64,000 nucleotides of DNA from Latrodectus hesperus (taxonomy: Eukaryota; Arthropoda; Arachnida; Araneae; Theridiidae). The stretch covers positions 22,856,822 to 22,920,821 of the forward strand of contig CM075857.1 of NCBI GenBank assembly GCA_037975125.1, given 5' to 3'. The notes under the pieces are model-generated. The model was given only the letters and a program-made list of their open reading frames with translations. It did not search any database and was not told the origin of the DNA. The stretch's first letter is position 1. Each line of letters begins with the position of its first letter. Positions 30,857-42,192 of the stretch are shown in pieces. Both the position numbers and the translations under genes were made by a program.

Positions 30857-32240
30857 CACTACTGGCCATTAAAATTGCTACACCAAGAAGGAATGCAAAT
30901 AACAGAACGATATTTCTTACATACATTGTAGTGAAAAGAACAAGTGATTAGATTTACAGGAAATTAGGATGTATAGATCTTGAGAAATCAGTACCCAGAG
31001 CAGCCACCTCTGGCTGCAATAACAGCATTTATCCGCTTAGGCATGGACTCAAACAGAGATTGTATGGCATGTACGGGGATCTCAGTCCATGCAGCTTCAA
31101 CACTATGCCATAGTTCATCGACAGTAGTGGATGGTGAGTGATGGCGTGCCAATCGCTCGGCAACCATTAACCACACGTTCTCAATTGGTGACAGATCAGG
31201 AGAACGTGCTGGCCAGGGTAACAGTCGAACCTGTTCTGTATCAAGGAATTTCAGAACAGTACAGGCAACATGCGGTCGTGCATTATCCTGTTGAAACAAA
31301 GCATTAGGGAGGCCTCGAAGATAGGGCAAAGCCACGGTCCTTAACACATCGGAAATGTAACGGTTGCTGTTCAAAGTTCCGGTAATGCGAACAAGAGGTG
31401 ATCGAGACGTGTATCCAATGGGACCCCATACCATCACTCGAGCAGATGGGCCAGTATGGCGATGTCCATTGCAAGCTGGCAATGCGCGTTTTACACGGTG
31501 CCTCCAAACACGGATGCGGCCATCATGGTCCTGTATACAGAACCGAAATTCATCTGTAAAGATGACGTTATGCCATTCCGGCGTCCAGGTTCGTCACTGA
31601 TCACACCATTGAAGGCGCTCCTGTCTGTGACGCAGCGTCCATGGTCGCCGTGCAGACAAACCATGCTGCTGCAAACGTCGTCGAACTGTTCGATCAGAAA
31701 CTTGTTGCCTTGCAAATGACTCCATTTCTCGACTCAGGGTTCGTGACGTGGCTGTACGATCCCTTGTGACCATGCGGATAAGATGTCTGTCTTCTCTGCT
31801 GTTAGTGATGGGGGTCGCTGAGATCCTGCATGACGTTCCGCATGATTGTCCTGAACCCATCGATTCCACATTCTGCTAACAGTCATGGGGTCTCGACCGA
31901 CGCGAGCAGCAATATTGCGGTACGATAAACCGCAATCCCGGTAGGCTATAATCCTTCCTCGATCAAAGTCAGACACGTGCTGATAGGCATTTCTTCTTAC
32001 ACGAGACATTACAACAACTTTCTTTGCCGAAAACAACGTTGAAACGGAAATTGAGTATGAGAAAACTGCTGTCAAATCTCTGGTTTTATACACATTGTAG
32101 ATGTCGCTACTGTCGCCTGCTTTGTATGAATGCGCTGAAAATCTAATCATTTGCATATCACAGCAAGTTCTACCTGTCATGCAAATTTCACGTGTGTGGT
32201 GTGCCGCTTCCTGGTGTAGCAATTTTAATGGCCAGTAGTG
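30857..32240 (-). mobile_element. Tc1-family transposon, complete with perfect inverted ends
   Basis: The 1384-bp element has 29-bp terminal inverted repeats identical at both ends (starting CACTACTGGCCATTAAAATT), flanked by TA at 30855-30856 and 32241-32242. TA duplication and about 1.3-1.6 kb length are normal for Tc1. The transposase runs on the minus strand between the ends. The perfect ends imply a recent insertion. Because the ends are intact, it could still be moved by a transposase supplied elsewhere. Confidence 0.97.
30988..32009 (-). pseudogene. Tc1 transposase, two disabling lesions
   Basis: From ATG at 32009 the protein begins MSRVRRNAYQHVSDFDRGRI, with a helix-turn-helix YRDCGLSYRNIAARVGRDPM and a second DNA-binding half VSDRTVRRRLQQHGL. 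The catalytic residues are visible: D in IFTDEFRF, D in FQQDNARPH, and E in SPIENVW, with 34 residues between the last two (DD34E). The C-terminus is VIAARGGCSGY. Lesions are a frameshift near 31800, where GSQRPP should continue into the PITNSRED frame, and a TGA stop at 31594-31596 after WCDQ, probably from a CGA codon. The nominal length of about 340 residues is the family norm. It catalysed cut-and-paste transposition at TA sites. Confidence 0.95.
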
Positions 32241-32242
32241 TA

Positions 32243-33730
32243 TTTTTGAAGGAACCAAGCTTCTTAAATTTTCATTGTAATTTATTAATTACATTTGCAA
32301 ATATTTAATTATATTTAAAGTTTATTGCACTTATAATTTTGTTATCTGAATTATTTGTTGATGTGATTTTAAAAATTAGACAAGTCAAATAAATTAATTA
32401 ATGGGATTTTAGTTGTAGTGATTTTTCACAACATGTTACTAGTTGCTATGCAGAATTATTTGTATTTTGTCAAATATATATGGAAATTTATTTAACAATG
32501 TTAATTTTTTTCACTTTATATTATTTTTGCCTAATATGTTTATTTTTTTCATTATTAATTTTGCTTTTTTCAGAATTCTTTAGATGATAGAAATTACTCC
32601 ATCCATACTGGATTTCTAAGAGTAAGTCATTTTACGTTTTCCAGTATTTTTTATTACATAGTATATGTATTTAATTTTTTTAATACATTTTATTAAGTAT
32701 TGTAAATTTTGCATAAATCTCTATATGTGTAGATTATTTAGTGAAAAGGCTTTGAGGAGATCGAAATGTTTGAAATAGTATAAAAATATATTATCGAGAT
32801 ATTTCTAATTTCTTAAATTTTGAAATTAATTAGTTTATATACTTTAAATATTTTGTAATTAAATGAAAAAATGTAATTAAATTTTATTTTGTAATTCTGC
32901 GATTTTTGCTTGATTTTACTATTTATGATATTCTAAACATATACCTTCCATGGAATAAATATTAGCGTTTAATAAAATAATACCTATTTCAATAGTTTTA
33001 TATTTCATTATTTAAAAGAAAATCAAATTTATAAAACAAAATTCCACTTCAATTATTATTTCAATTGTTTTAAATATTTGAAATTCGGAGAAGTGAAATG
33101 TATTCCATTGTAAGTTTCACTCTATTTTGTTTACATTTGGGTTTGTTTCATAGTTTTCAGAAAAGATGCTCGTTTCAATGTAAGTATTGTGATTTTGGTT
33201 TGGCATTCAAACGCACATTTTCATTTTTATTTTTTTTAATTTAGTGAAACATTACTAAATTTATCTTTTCCAAGATATGTAATTTGTTACATTAAAATTA
33301 ATATCAGCGTTGATGATTCTGAATATTTAATCTCCAGTTTTAGGCGCGTGCAATTAGACTGTTTTCTTTTTGAAGTAAGTAAGGTTATAAAATATTTCAT
33401 TACATTTAATAACTTTAGGCGAGATATAACTTTTCAAGAAACAAGGAATGTTAGACATAAACCAGGGTAAAGCCGTTCACTTAGTAAGTACCACATTAAA
33501 TTATGAATGATATTTCTTGTTGCGACAACAACCATTGTGTTTAAAAATTAATCGTAGAGTGGCAAACGAACCTCAAGTTTAAAGATAGTCGATTAGTTCA
33601 GTATTTCTTCAACTGTCCTTTTATATTTTTCGTGCTTTTAGGTCGCTTTGTTAATTTTTAAACAATTATTTTTTTAGCGTTAATTTTTCAATGTCAAATA
33701 TGTATGTAAAAAATCAGTAAATTGGCTGAA
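32243..33730. other. AT-rich non-coding stretch
   Basis: No gene, RNA or repeat is recognised. Confidence 0.5.
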
Positions 33731-33824
33731 GTGAATATTACGATCACAGTTTGCCGAGCCTTAGAAGTCGCCTGGCAAACATTTTTTCACCAATTGGCGA
33801 GGCTGTGACCGTAATGCTTATTTT
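33731..33824. repeat. Imperfect foldback with an inner hairpin
   Basis: Outer arms with ATTACGATCACAG and CTGTGACCGTAAT pair with one mismatch. An inner hairpin pairs GTTTGCC with GGCAAAC. It could be a short palindromic MITE remnant. No target duplication is evident. Confidence 0.6.
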
Positions 33825-34756
33825 ACCTGTAAACTTTCCAAATGTGTATAGAATTTGAGCCACGATGAAATTATTCAAGTGCCTGCAACCTGTGAATTAT
33901 ATAAATTATGTTCTTAGTAAACCAGACTTAAAAGTTCAGTCTAAAATTTGCTAAAGCATTTTATAGTTTGAAAAAGAAAAATTTACATTTAACTTCCTTT
34001 TGCATGTTGTGTTTGATATATAATAAAGCATGCCTCTAAATGATTCGTATTTCAGAGGTAAAAGGTTATAATTTTTAAAATTGAATTAAATAATAAAAAT
34101 TGCATTCAATATCGAGTTAAAAGAATATAATGTCTTATAGCAAAAAAGCGACACCTAATGTTGTGGATTGAAACTGCTTGAGTGTTTAATATTTGTTTGT
34201 GAATTCATGCATTTTTTATGTGAGCATATGAATATAAAAAAATTTGTCAATTTCCGAAAAAATTGTTTTAATTTTCTTAATCGTGCTGTGAAGATCGAGG
34301 TAATATTGTCTAATATTATAGGTAATATATTGTCTCAATATTATTATACCTCATTGATTGTTTCAAAAGCTGGGCAAAATTAAGTTCCAGGTAATTGTCT
34401 GACTTTAGTGTTTCCATTTTTATAGTTAATTTAAATAATATATTTTCAAAATGTAATCCACACACAAAGTACATTTTAAAAATCGATCCAATCAATTTGT
34501 TTATTTATATTGCTAGATTTCTGGTGTGTATGCATTTAAAGTGCATTTACATTCGTTTTTCTTTCTTTTAGAATGTTAATTCTAAGTGAAAATTATAACC
34601 GTTTGGTATTAATATTAGCAAATTATCTCGCTGCTTATTTTTCGTTAGATTTATTCATATTTTGGTTTGAATTATAAAATGCACGATGATTTCATCTAAA
34701 CTATATTTTTCATTTTTTCGAATTTCTCACGTTATAAATTCTACGAAATATAATGT
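33825..34756. other. AT-rich non-coding stretch
   Basis: No gene or repeat is recognised. Confidence 0.5.
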
Positions 34757-35125
34757 TGTTGATAGCCCCCTTTACCCAGCAGCGCTAGACCATAACGTTA
34801 AGCACCCCAAAAAACCTATTAACGGAACCGTAAATAGTGTATTTTAAAGTGTTCAATATACAACAGATAACCATTATCTTTTTCAGAACTTTCAAAATGT
34901 CTCCTGTAAGAATAGTGCAATATTACTCAACTCTTTTCAGCACCTGAATGAATCTATTTTAAGGCGATCCAAATCGTATTACGTTGATGTTGTTGTGTGT
35001 TCCCTATGTAGCAGCGTTAGACAAGGTCCATAACGTTAAACACCCCCAAAAATCTAACATCATCAAAGGATAGTCGTATAAATTTTGTCTGGACAGCCCA
35101 TGACATTCAAGGATGTTTTCTGACG
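34757..35125 (+). repeat. Dispersed repeat K, two diverged direct copies
   Basis: GCAGCGCTAGACCATAACGT with TTAAGCACCCCAAAAAACCT near 34780 and GCAGCGTTAGACAAGGTCCA with TAACGTTAAACACCCCCAAAA near 35010 are copies of one sequence. They are about 230 bp apart and of unknown class. Confidence 0.6.
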
Positions 35126-35231
35126 TAGCTTGTTCAGCGAAAAAATTGGGTACAGGTCTCGAAAATTTTGGAACCCTCAGAAAATTTTAATGGACGAAAT
35201 ATATTGTATTGTATATAATTGTGTAACATTG

Positions 35232-35254
35232 TATTATTATTATTATTATTATTA
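35232..35254. repeat. (ATT)n microsatellite
   Basis: Seven to eight ATT units. Confidence 0.95.
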
Positions 35255-36009
35255 TAGCATTGCACTTTCCAGCGTGGAAATGTTATTAAATTTTAAACTT
35301 TTAATAATCTTTTTAATGAAGGGAAAATGAATTGCATTCCCGAAATAAAAAAGTAACGAGATTTCTTATGTTTTTGTATCTTTTCCCCTAATAATTATTT
35401 TTTGAACGTATTTGTTTAATTATCTTTTATTTTGAGGGCGTTGTCTTCAATGACGTCTTCTCGGCTACTATTATAATTTACAGTGGCTCCTCTGCTTTTT
35501 TTTTCTTTCCTCGAGCGCGTGCAGCAGTTTTCTATTACAAAAAAACAAAAAAGACCGGGAATACTTTATGAATAACAAACTCATAATTCTTCTCCCTGCT
35601 AATGAAGGAGCTGACCTCCGTTTTTTTTTTATTATTTTTCGTACCTATTGCTTGGTTATATACGATGTGCGTTGCACTTGTTAGTCATGCTTTGTTAGCC
35701 ATTTTAGTTGTTTTCAGAGCCAAGGTCAAAAAATGTTCATTCTGAGCGTCTAGAACCGATGCGCAATCTTAGTTTTCAGAATTAATAATTTATGGGATCA
35801 ATGCAACACGGAAATCTCGTAATTTGAAAAATACCCTTATCACCGTATTCATCAAGCTGAAGCTTTGGATACATTGTTTATAGAAGTAATGTGTTCCATT
35901 CTCCTTGATGAAAGATATACTTCTGAAATGAAAGGATTGGTAATTTATTTTCGTATTTTGATTCAAAGCGGGAAGGCTCGCTGTGCTCGTTAAAAATTAT
36001 AACATTTTT
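35255..36009. other. Non-coding stretch with a GC-richer patch
   Basis: A patch at about 35435-35620 is GC-richer and has CTTTCCTCGAGCGCGTGCAG and TGACGTCTTC. No frame or repeat is recognised. Confidence 0.35.
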
Positions 36010-36022
36010 TGACCCTTCAGTA

Positions 36023-36208
36023 GCCGAGCTGTCAGCCGAATGGTTAGCGCTCTTGCCTTCGGTTCAACAGTTCGTGGGTTCGAATCCCACCTTGGGCATG
36101 GATGTTTGTAGTAGTTCGGAATCCACTTTAAACCGTAAGTCCCGGTCTAATTAGCCCTCGTGTGCAAAAAATGACCGTTGAGCGACAAACAAACCAAACA
36201 AACCAACC
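36023..36208 (+). mobile_element. SINE-A copy, young, with target-site duplication
   Basis: Full length. The exact 13-bp TGACCCTTCAGTA lies at 36010-36022 and 36209-36221. The B box falls at element positions 55-65 and the A-box-like TGTCAGCCGAATGG at 8-21. The AAACCAAACAAACC tail is variable between copies. Confidence 0.95.
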
Positions 36209-36223
36209 TGACCCTTCAGTAGT

Positions 36224-36335
36224 GGACTTGGATGTTTGTAGGGGGTTAGGAGTTCCTTTCAACTGTAGCTCCCATTCTAATCAGCCCTCTCGAACAAAAA
36301 GTGAGCGTAGAATGTCAGCCAACTAACAAAACAAA
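36224..36335 (+). mobile_element. SINE-A 3' half, diverged
   Basis: ACTTGGATGTTTGTAGGGGG, CATTCTAATCAGCCCTCTCG and AAAAAGTGAGCGTAGAATGTC follow the SINE-A 3' order. The young copy at 36023 inserted immediately upstream of it, probably into the older copy. Confidence 0.65.
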
Positions 36336-36701
36336 AAAAAGATTACAGTTCATAAGTACAGTACACTTCTTTCTTTGTAAAATTACTATTTGGGATAGAA
36401 TTCCGTTCATAAAAAATGATATTCACGCAGTCAAAATGTAATCCACACCCGAAGTTCCATGTAATCCACACACAAATCCAGCACTGTTTACAGTGCAATT
36501 GTTATTTTATTCTGCTGTTTAGTAGCATTGCGTTAGAATTTTAAATAAAATATTTAAATCGAATATATTTTTCCAACCTAACCTACAATATATATGCTAT
36601 ATTCTTGACTTTTAAAATTAATTTTACTTTGTGTAAAAAAAAAAAATCATCGCGATCATTATCTTTAATTTTGAGATAGTCATTTTCTGACTTTTTAATG
36701 T

Positions 36702-36866
36702 CCGAGCTGGTCGGCGATTTGTTAGTGATCTTGGCTTTGGGGTTCGACAGTTTGCGGGTTCAAATCCTATCTTAAACTTGGATGATTCTAGTGGTTCGGA
36801 ATCCAATTGAATCCTCAGCTATCGTGTGCAGAAAATGACTGTCGAGTGACAAACTAAACCAAACCT
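36702..36866 (+). mobile_element. SINE-A copy, diverged
   Basis: CCGAGCTGGTCGGCGATTTG, TGCGGGTTCAAATCCTATCT, GTGGTTCGGAATCCAATTGA and AATGACTGTCGAGTGACAAA match SINE-A. The body has a deletion before CAGCTATCGTGTGC. Confidence 0.75.
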
Positions 36867-37014
36867 GGCCTTTTTATTACTAAATATATTTGCTAACCCA
36901 TTTTATTATTGAGGAATTTTTAAATATTTTTATTCGTTGCAAAAAGTATGGTAACCAATAATGTTGCTGTTTTTAATGGCCAAAGATAAAATCATTTACA
37001 GAAAATGTATCCTA

Positions 37015-37232
37015 TGTGTTGTTATTACTTATGACACTTAGACACGCCAAGCTCGCTATCCGAAGGCTATGCGAAATTAATTCGGAAGGATGCGTTTTTC
37101 GTTTCACTGGAGCACCACGAAGGTGAAAGTGCGACATTGCTCTATGGCTCATCCTATAGATGGCACCACCAGAGGATTTACTCCCTCAATTTTGACTTTT
37201 ATCTTTAGGGGGAGGAAATTTTCTTCAGACCA
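37015..37232 (-). mobile_element. SINE-B copy, 5'-truncated
   Basis: On the minus strand it carries GGTGCCATCTATAGGATGAG, TTCACCTTCGTGGTGCTCCA, AAGTGTCATAAGTAATAAC and upstream AAATTTCCTCCCCCTAAAGA. The order is the same as at 59153-59517. Confidence 0.75.
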
Positions 37233-37417
37233 ATATCCTATTGTTAATCCTCAAAATAATTTATCTGCATCAACATTCAGCACCTTCTTCCAATATATAT
37301 ATAGCTGTGCGATTTCCTGGCTGTTACAACTCGCGGTTTTCGGATGTATGCTGGGTAAAAGTTTCATTGGCCTGAATCTCCCAACCCGATTTTTAAAACT
37401 AATGGTTGTCATTCTCA

Positions 37418-37590
37418 GTTTGACAGCCGAATGGTTACCTCTCTGGTCTTAGGTTAGTTAAACCGCTGGTGGATTCGAAAATCATCCTAGGGGTTTTATG
37501 GTTCGGAATCCATTTAAAACTGTAAATCCTGACTATTAGCATTCATGCTAAAAAAAACTAATGTTAAATGACTAATAAACAAACCAATTG
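37418..37590 (+). mobile_element. SINE-A copy, diverged
   Basis: TTTGACAGCCGAATGGTTAC, TGGTGGATTCGAAAATCATC, TGGTTCGGAATCCATTTAAA and a tail ACTAATAAACAAACC match SINE-A. Confidence 0.75.
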
Positions 37591-37686
37591 CTGTACATGA
37601 ATGTACTATCAATATAATATTTTCTGAGGCTATCTTAATGAGAAACCGCGTTGACCTATGATCATTTTGACTGGGTGATATTAATA

Positions 37687-38568
37687 GGTTGGTGCGTATG
37701 AAATGTCGGATTCTTAAGTGATTGTATAAAACTGCATATCTTTCTTCAAAAGCTGTTTATTCAATCAAAGTATGCTCCATTCGCTTCAATACACTTCTCC
37801 CAACGAGATTTTAAAGCGTAGATGCCTGTCTTAAAAAAATTTTGGTCTTTAGAATTAATAAACTCTGATATCGAGTTTTTTAGACTGTCTTCATTTTCAT
37901 AGTGTTTGCCCCTTAAAAACAGCTCTAAATGCTTGAAAAAATGAAAATCGGTCGGCGAGAGATCCGGTGAATAGGGTGGATGCTGCAATGATGAGCATAC
38001 GTTTAATCGATCCAGCTTATTTCGCTCTGTCAGTGCTGTGCGGTACCCACTTGTCCATCTTCTTAACCTTGCCAATCTCAGAAAGGTGTCTCAATATCGT
38101 TGTATGGTCAACTTTCATCCTGATAGCGAGTTCCCTCGTGGATACGGCTGGATCCGCTTCCACTAGAGCCTTCAGGTCATCATTCTTCACAGACGGTCTT
38201 CCGCGCGGCTCATTTTGCAGTGAAAAATCGCCAGTCCGAAATTTTTCGAACCAACGCTGCACTTTCCGATCGTTAACCGTACTCTCCCCAAACGCTTGGT
38301 TTATGTTGCGTGCAGCTTTTGCAGCACTATTACCAAGTTTGTACTCCTATAAGAAAATGACGCGAATGTCGGCAGAATTCATATCGGCAATAAACTCAAA
38401 AGAAATAAAAAAGGGAAGACCTTCGAGAAAACCTATTTTGCTGAAATGAGTCTCTAGCAATGGACAATACGAGTATGAATGAGGTTATGCCAAATTCAAA
38501 AGTATAACGAAAACAGGGAGGAAAACGTCCGCATGTAAAGAGAATCCGACATTTCATACGCACCAACC
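37687..38568 (-). mobile_element. Mariner-type transposon with internal deletion
   Basis: The 882-bp element has perfect 28-bp inverted ends (starting GGTTGGTGCGTATGAAATGT) and TA at 37685-37686 and 38569-38570. Full-length mariners are about 1.3 kb, so roughly 400 bp is missing from the catalytic core. The identical ends show it was mobilised recently, presumably in trans, as a deletion derivative. Confidence 0.95.
37761..38382 (-). pseudogene. Mariner transposase, core deleted
   Basis: The frame begins MNSADIRVIFL, then a TAG stop at 38347-38349, and continues EYKLGNSAAKAARNINQAFG with RKVQRWFEKFRTGDFSLQNE. The second helix-turn-helix TRELAIRMKVDHTTILRHLS and WVPH follow. A frameshift near 38040 leads to ALTERNKLDRLNVCSSL, which is joined directly to QHPPYSPDLSPTDFHFFKHL. 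The first and second catalytic Asp regions are deleted; only the third Asp (SPTDFHFF) remains. The C-terminus ends KCIEANGAYFD. Mariners use a DD34D triad. It is catalytically dead, but the DNA-binding half is largely present. Confidence 0.93.
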
Positions 38569-38570
38569 TA

Positions 38571-40781
38571 ATACAACACTCTTCAAAATGAAAGATCCTG
38601 GATTCAATCCCAGCTATGGTTAAACAACGGGAGATGGATGTTGCGTTTCTGTCTTCTGCGCACACTCCTGTCGGGATGGGTGCTTGAAAGTTTTCCAGGT
38701 TTCTTTCTTTACGACACATGAATACGGTCCACAATCCATCTTCCGAGAACGCATTTACTTAGACTTTAAAATACCTTACAACAGTCTTTAGCAGTTCATA
38801 ATACTGTGTCAAAAATGCTTGAAAAGGCGACTTGATATTGCTGCTAATAAGCCTGATTTGAAGTTGCACAGGAAAGAAAGCCTAAATACGGCCGTTAGAG
38901 TGTCACAATGTGTCAAAATAACATCGAACAAACTCTATGGACGTTTACATTTCTCTTGGCTATTCTTCGAATTATGATTGATAAAAGTGCTTGGTTTTAC
39001 TTATATAACGACTGGTATTCCTATTCTACCGACTGGTAATTTGGATACCTGTTATTTTCTCATTTAATTGCAAACTTAAGTAGCTGGTATTTTATTAGTT
39101 ACCTCGCACTTGTCTAGTTACCAGTTATCTAAAAGCTAGTTTTGATTTGATTTGTTTGGTATTCGTCTGAGAAGCACATTTTTACTAAGGATCCTGATTT
39201 CTCTACAAATCATATACCATGAAACGTGTTACTCGAGGTTCATCATCGTCTAGTGATTAAGAATTCTTGTTCGGTTTGGAAGATTAGAGAGTCCACTATT
39301 GAGTGCATTTGAAGATAGACATTTTCAAAAAAGTATGAGTCTAACACATCAGATTAGTCATCTGCACATCAGATTGGGATTGTTCCATAATCTGATGCTT
39401 ATAAATACAACCATTGACTTTTGAAGAATTATTTTGGGTAATTTATCGTTCAGCATCATTGATATCAATGATGTGGACTACAGAACGATTATTAAATGTA
39501 TTTTGTCCAAAAGTTGGTCACACAATTTATCAAGTCAAATCGCACCAAAGTTTCACTTCAAATGGTAGTCATAGTAAGTAAGAGCGTAATAATTAAAAAA
39601 AAAAAAACCTGAATCGTATAAGTGGCACACAAAACTTAGATGACATAACCATTGAGTTCGACTTGCCAGTATAGAGAAACATTCGAAACACTATTTTGTA
39701 AAATTTGCAGTCTTTGAAAACTCAACACAGAATGTTATAATTATACTTTAAATAATTTAATATTTCGAATTGCATATTTTTATTAGTCTATATGCTAATG
39801 TATCATACATAAAATAAAAATTAATGTATCATAATATTTTATTTATTTTTCCTTCTGAATGAAACATTGTAAACAGTTCTTCATAGATCTTAAATTGCTG
39901 GTTAAGGGAAAAAATCTTTATTAAATCAAGAAAAATAGAAATATATTTTCCGAGATAAATGCTTGTGAGTAATATTAACAGTTAGAGCAATATTAGGTTA
40001 CGAAATGACTCTTAAATTATATAATATTTAATACTTTTTAGATATTAGTAGTTTTAATCAAGACATTTTTTTCCACTTAATAATTAAATTAATTTTGTTT
40101 TGTTGCATTGGATTAAAAAAACTGAATTGTTAAATAAACTATGAAATATTTAAATTAATTTTTTCTTTATGAAAAAGATCGCATAAAAATTACTTTAATT
40201 TTAACAACATGTTAAGAATATTCTTTTTCAGTTTTTTCCCCTGATGTTTCAGTTTCTTAATGTTTTTATCGTGAATATTATTAATAATTATTAATTTAAA
40301 CTGAATTCTTAATTATAACATGTCTTTATTTATAACCCTTTGCATATAAAGCAACATTCAATGTCTGTGTCACAAAGGAATTATAATTGTGATTAGCAAT
40401 TGTTTACAGACCGTTTTGTTGCAATCGATCTAGATACTAGAGTTGACAGTGAGTAGGCTTACGACTTTGCAGTGACTGACCCCTCCGTGTTTGTCACTGA
40501 TTACATAGTCACGCACTGCATGTGAATCTGATTCATTACGCGGAACACTTTGGACTGACTTAAATATCTTCAATTGGATGACTTTGTGTACCTGAAAAAA
40601 TCAACTTTTGTGCATTTTGCGTAACGTTTTAGTAATTACAAAATGTATCAAAGGGGGTGACAAATTTATTTCGAAAAATTATTAAATAAAATAAAAAAAA
40701 GTTTAACGAACTTTTCGAGCCCGTGTTTTACAAATCTGCTTATTATTATTTCAACAATATTAATTAAAAGAAAAATTTTAA
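38571..40781. other. Non-coding stretch
   Basis: At 38580-38740 the sequence CCTGGATTCAATCCCAGC resembles a degraded tRNA B-box region. Together with 37600-37684 it may be an old SINE split by the mariner. The remainder shows no recognised gene or repeat. Confidence 0.35.
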
Positions 40782-41285
40782 TGTTGGCGTAAGCAAGGCT
40801 ATAGTCTTAAGTTTCAAAGGAGATTTCAAAAAATATTGCAATTATTAATTTAGAATTACATTAATTAATGCAATTTTTTGAAAAATCTCCTTTCCCGATT
40901 TCAACTAACCATAAAGTGAATGTTTTTGTCCTCTTTCTCACATTTGTGCTTTTTTCTTCTGTACTATTGTCAACATATGAATGGCTTGAATCGATGGAAA
41001 ACGGCTTCTCAAATAGATGCTATGGTCCTTATATAGGAAATCGTTTTAGTAACAAGATGAATCGACAGTATTTTCAGACATTCGATGGTGAACTTCGCCT
41101 TGTTTGCTGCCACTCGAAGAACGCGGTTTGAAGACAGGCAGTAAATTCAATAGGTCGGATTCACGACGCAGATGTGACGTAAATGAAACGTTATCTGACG
41201 TCATGGATATTTTAAACCAATGAGAGTCGTAATAAAGTGGCGTACTCAGGATCTCAACTGTAACGAAAGAACCACTTTGTGGTTA
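40782..41285 (+). mobile_element. Putative solo LTR-like repeat L, copy 2 (best preserved)
   Basis: It starts TGTTGGCGTAAGCAAGGCTA. A TATA-box-like TTATATAGGAAATCG lies at about 41030, followed by GATGGTGAACTTCGCCTTGT, TGACGTCATGGATATTTTAA and CTCAACTGTAACGAAAGAAC. The position of the TATA motif within a roughly 500-bp repeat with a TGTTGG start fits an LTR. The 87-codon plus frame inside it shows no protein family and is not a gene. Confidence 0.65.
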
Positions 41286-41565
41286 AGAAAGTGACCATGC
41301 TTTATTTATTACTATTTTTTTATTTTGTATTTCTTATGATAGTATTTTTATTACCAATTACTAATAATTTAATATCCCCAGAGTATTTCTTTACTAATTC
41401 GTGAGGTACCTATAGGTTTGTTTATTTTATGTTTATTTCTCACTGTGATTCTTGCTTATAATTCTGGTGGTATTAAACGCAAGTGATCTGCGTGTCTTGG
41501 AGTCAAAGGATTAATATCTGAACTCAAATGAAGTACTGATAAATGGAATAGCATGAAATGTGGCT

Positions 41566-41628
41566 AAGGTTGGTGAAATGAAAGGTTGGTGAATGAAAGG
41601 TTGGTGAACGAATGCTAAGGTTGGTGAA
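41566..41628 (+). repeat. Short imperfect tandem repeat, four units
   Basis: AAGGTTGGTGAA recurs at 41566, 41582, 41597 and 41617, with 3-8 bp of variable filler. Confidence 0.85.
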
Positions 41629-42190
41629 ATTGGCTATTTAGAGGCCCTATCAGGGCAATGGTACAGCACTATGCTTTTCGGAATGGAAAATTTTCAGTTA
41701 TATCCTGATGAACATTGAAAGTTGGATGGTATGCTTTGCTTTTTAAATGGACATCTTGGAAAAGGTGCTTTGAAGATTTCAAGATTCATACGTTCCACCA
41801 TCAATGTTTACTAGGAGATTATATCTTATTATCTATGAGAGAAAAAAATATAACTCAAAAAGCTGCACGAAAGGAGTATTAAACATCTCAAACAACTTTC
41901 GGTGTTAAGGTTATCTTTACAATACGTCTGAAGACTTTGATAGCTTAACTGAAATGTTAACGATCTGAAGACAACATTGCATCCGCTAAACAATGTGCTG
42001 AACTTCATATTGCTTAGTAACTGAATCTTGCAAGGTTGATACTGTATCGAGTTAGTATACATCAATGTTTTCCAGTAGTAGCTGCAGAATGTTTACTTAT
42101 GTTGGGTCAATCCCATAGATTAGAGGCAATCTATAAATCCGTAAGAGGACATTCCTTCTATCAGATACTACCTAGCTTCGTCATGAATTG
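41629..42190. other. Non-coding stretch
   Basis: No gene, RNA or repeat is recognised. Confidence 0.45.
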
Positions 42191-42192
42191 TA

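Noticed and set aside
40868..41131. An 87-codon plus-strand gene
   Set aside because: The frame lies wholly inside repeat L, and the matching frames in the other copies are broken.
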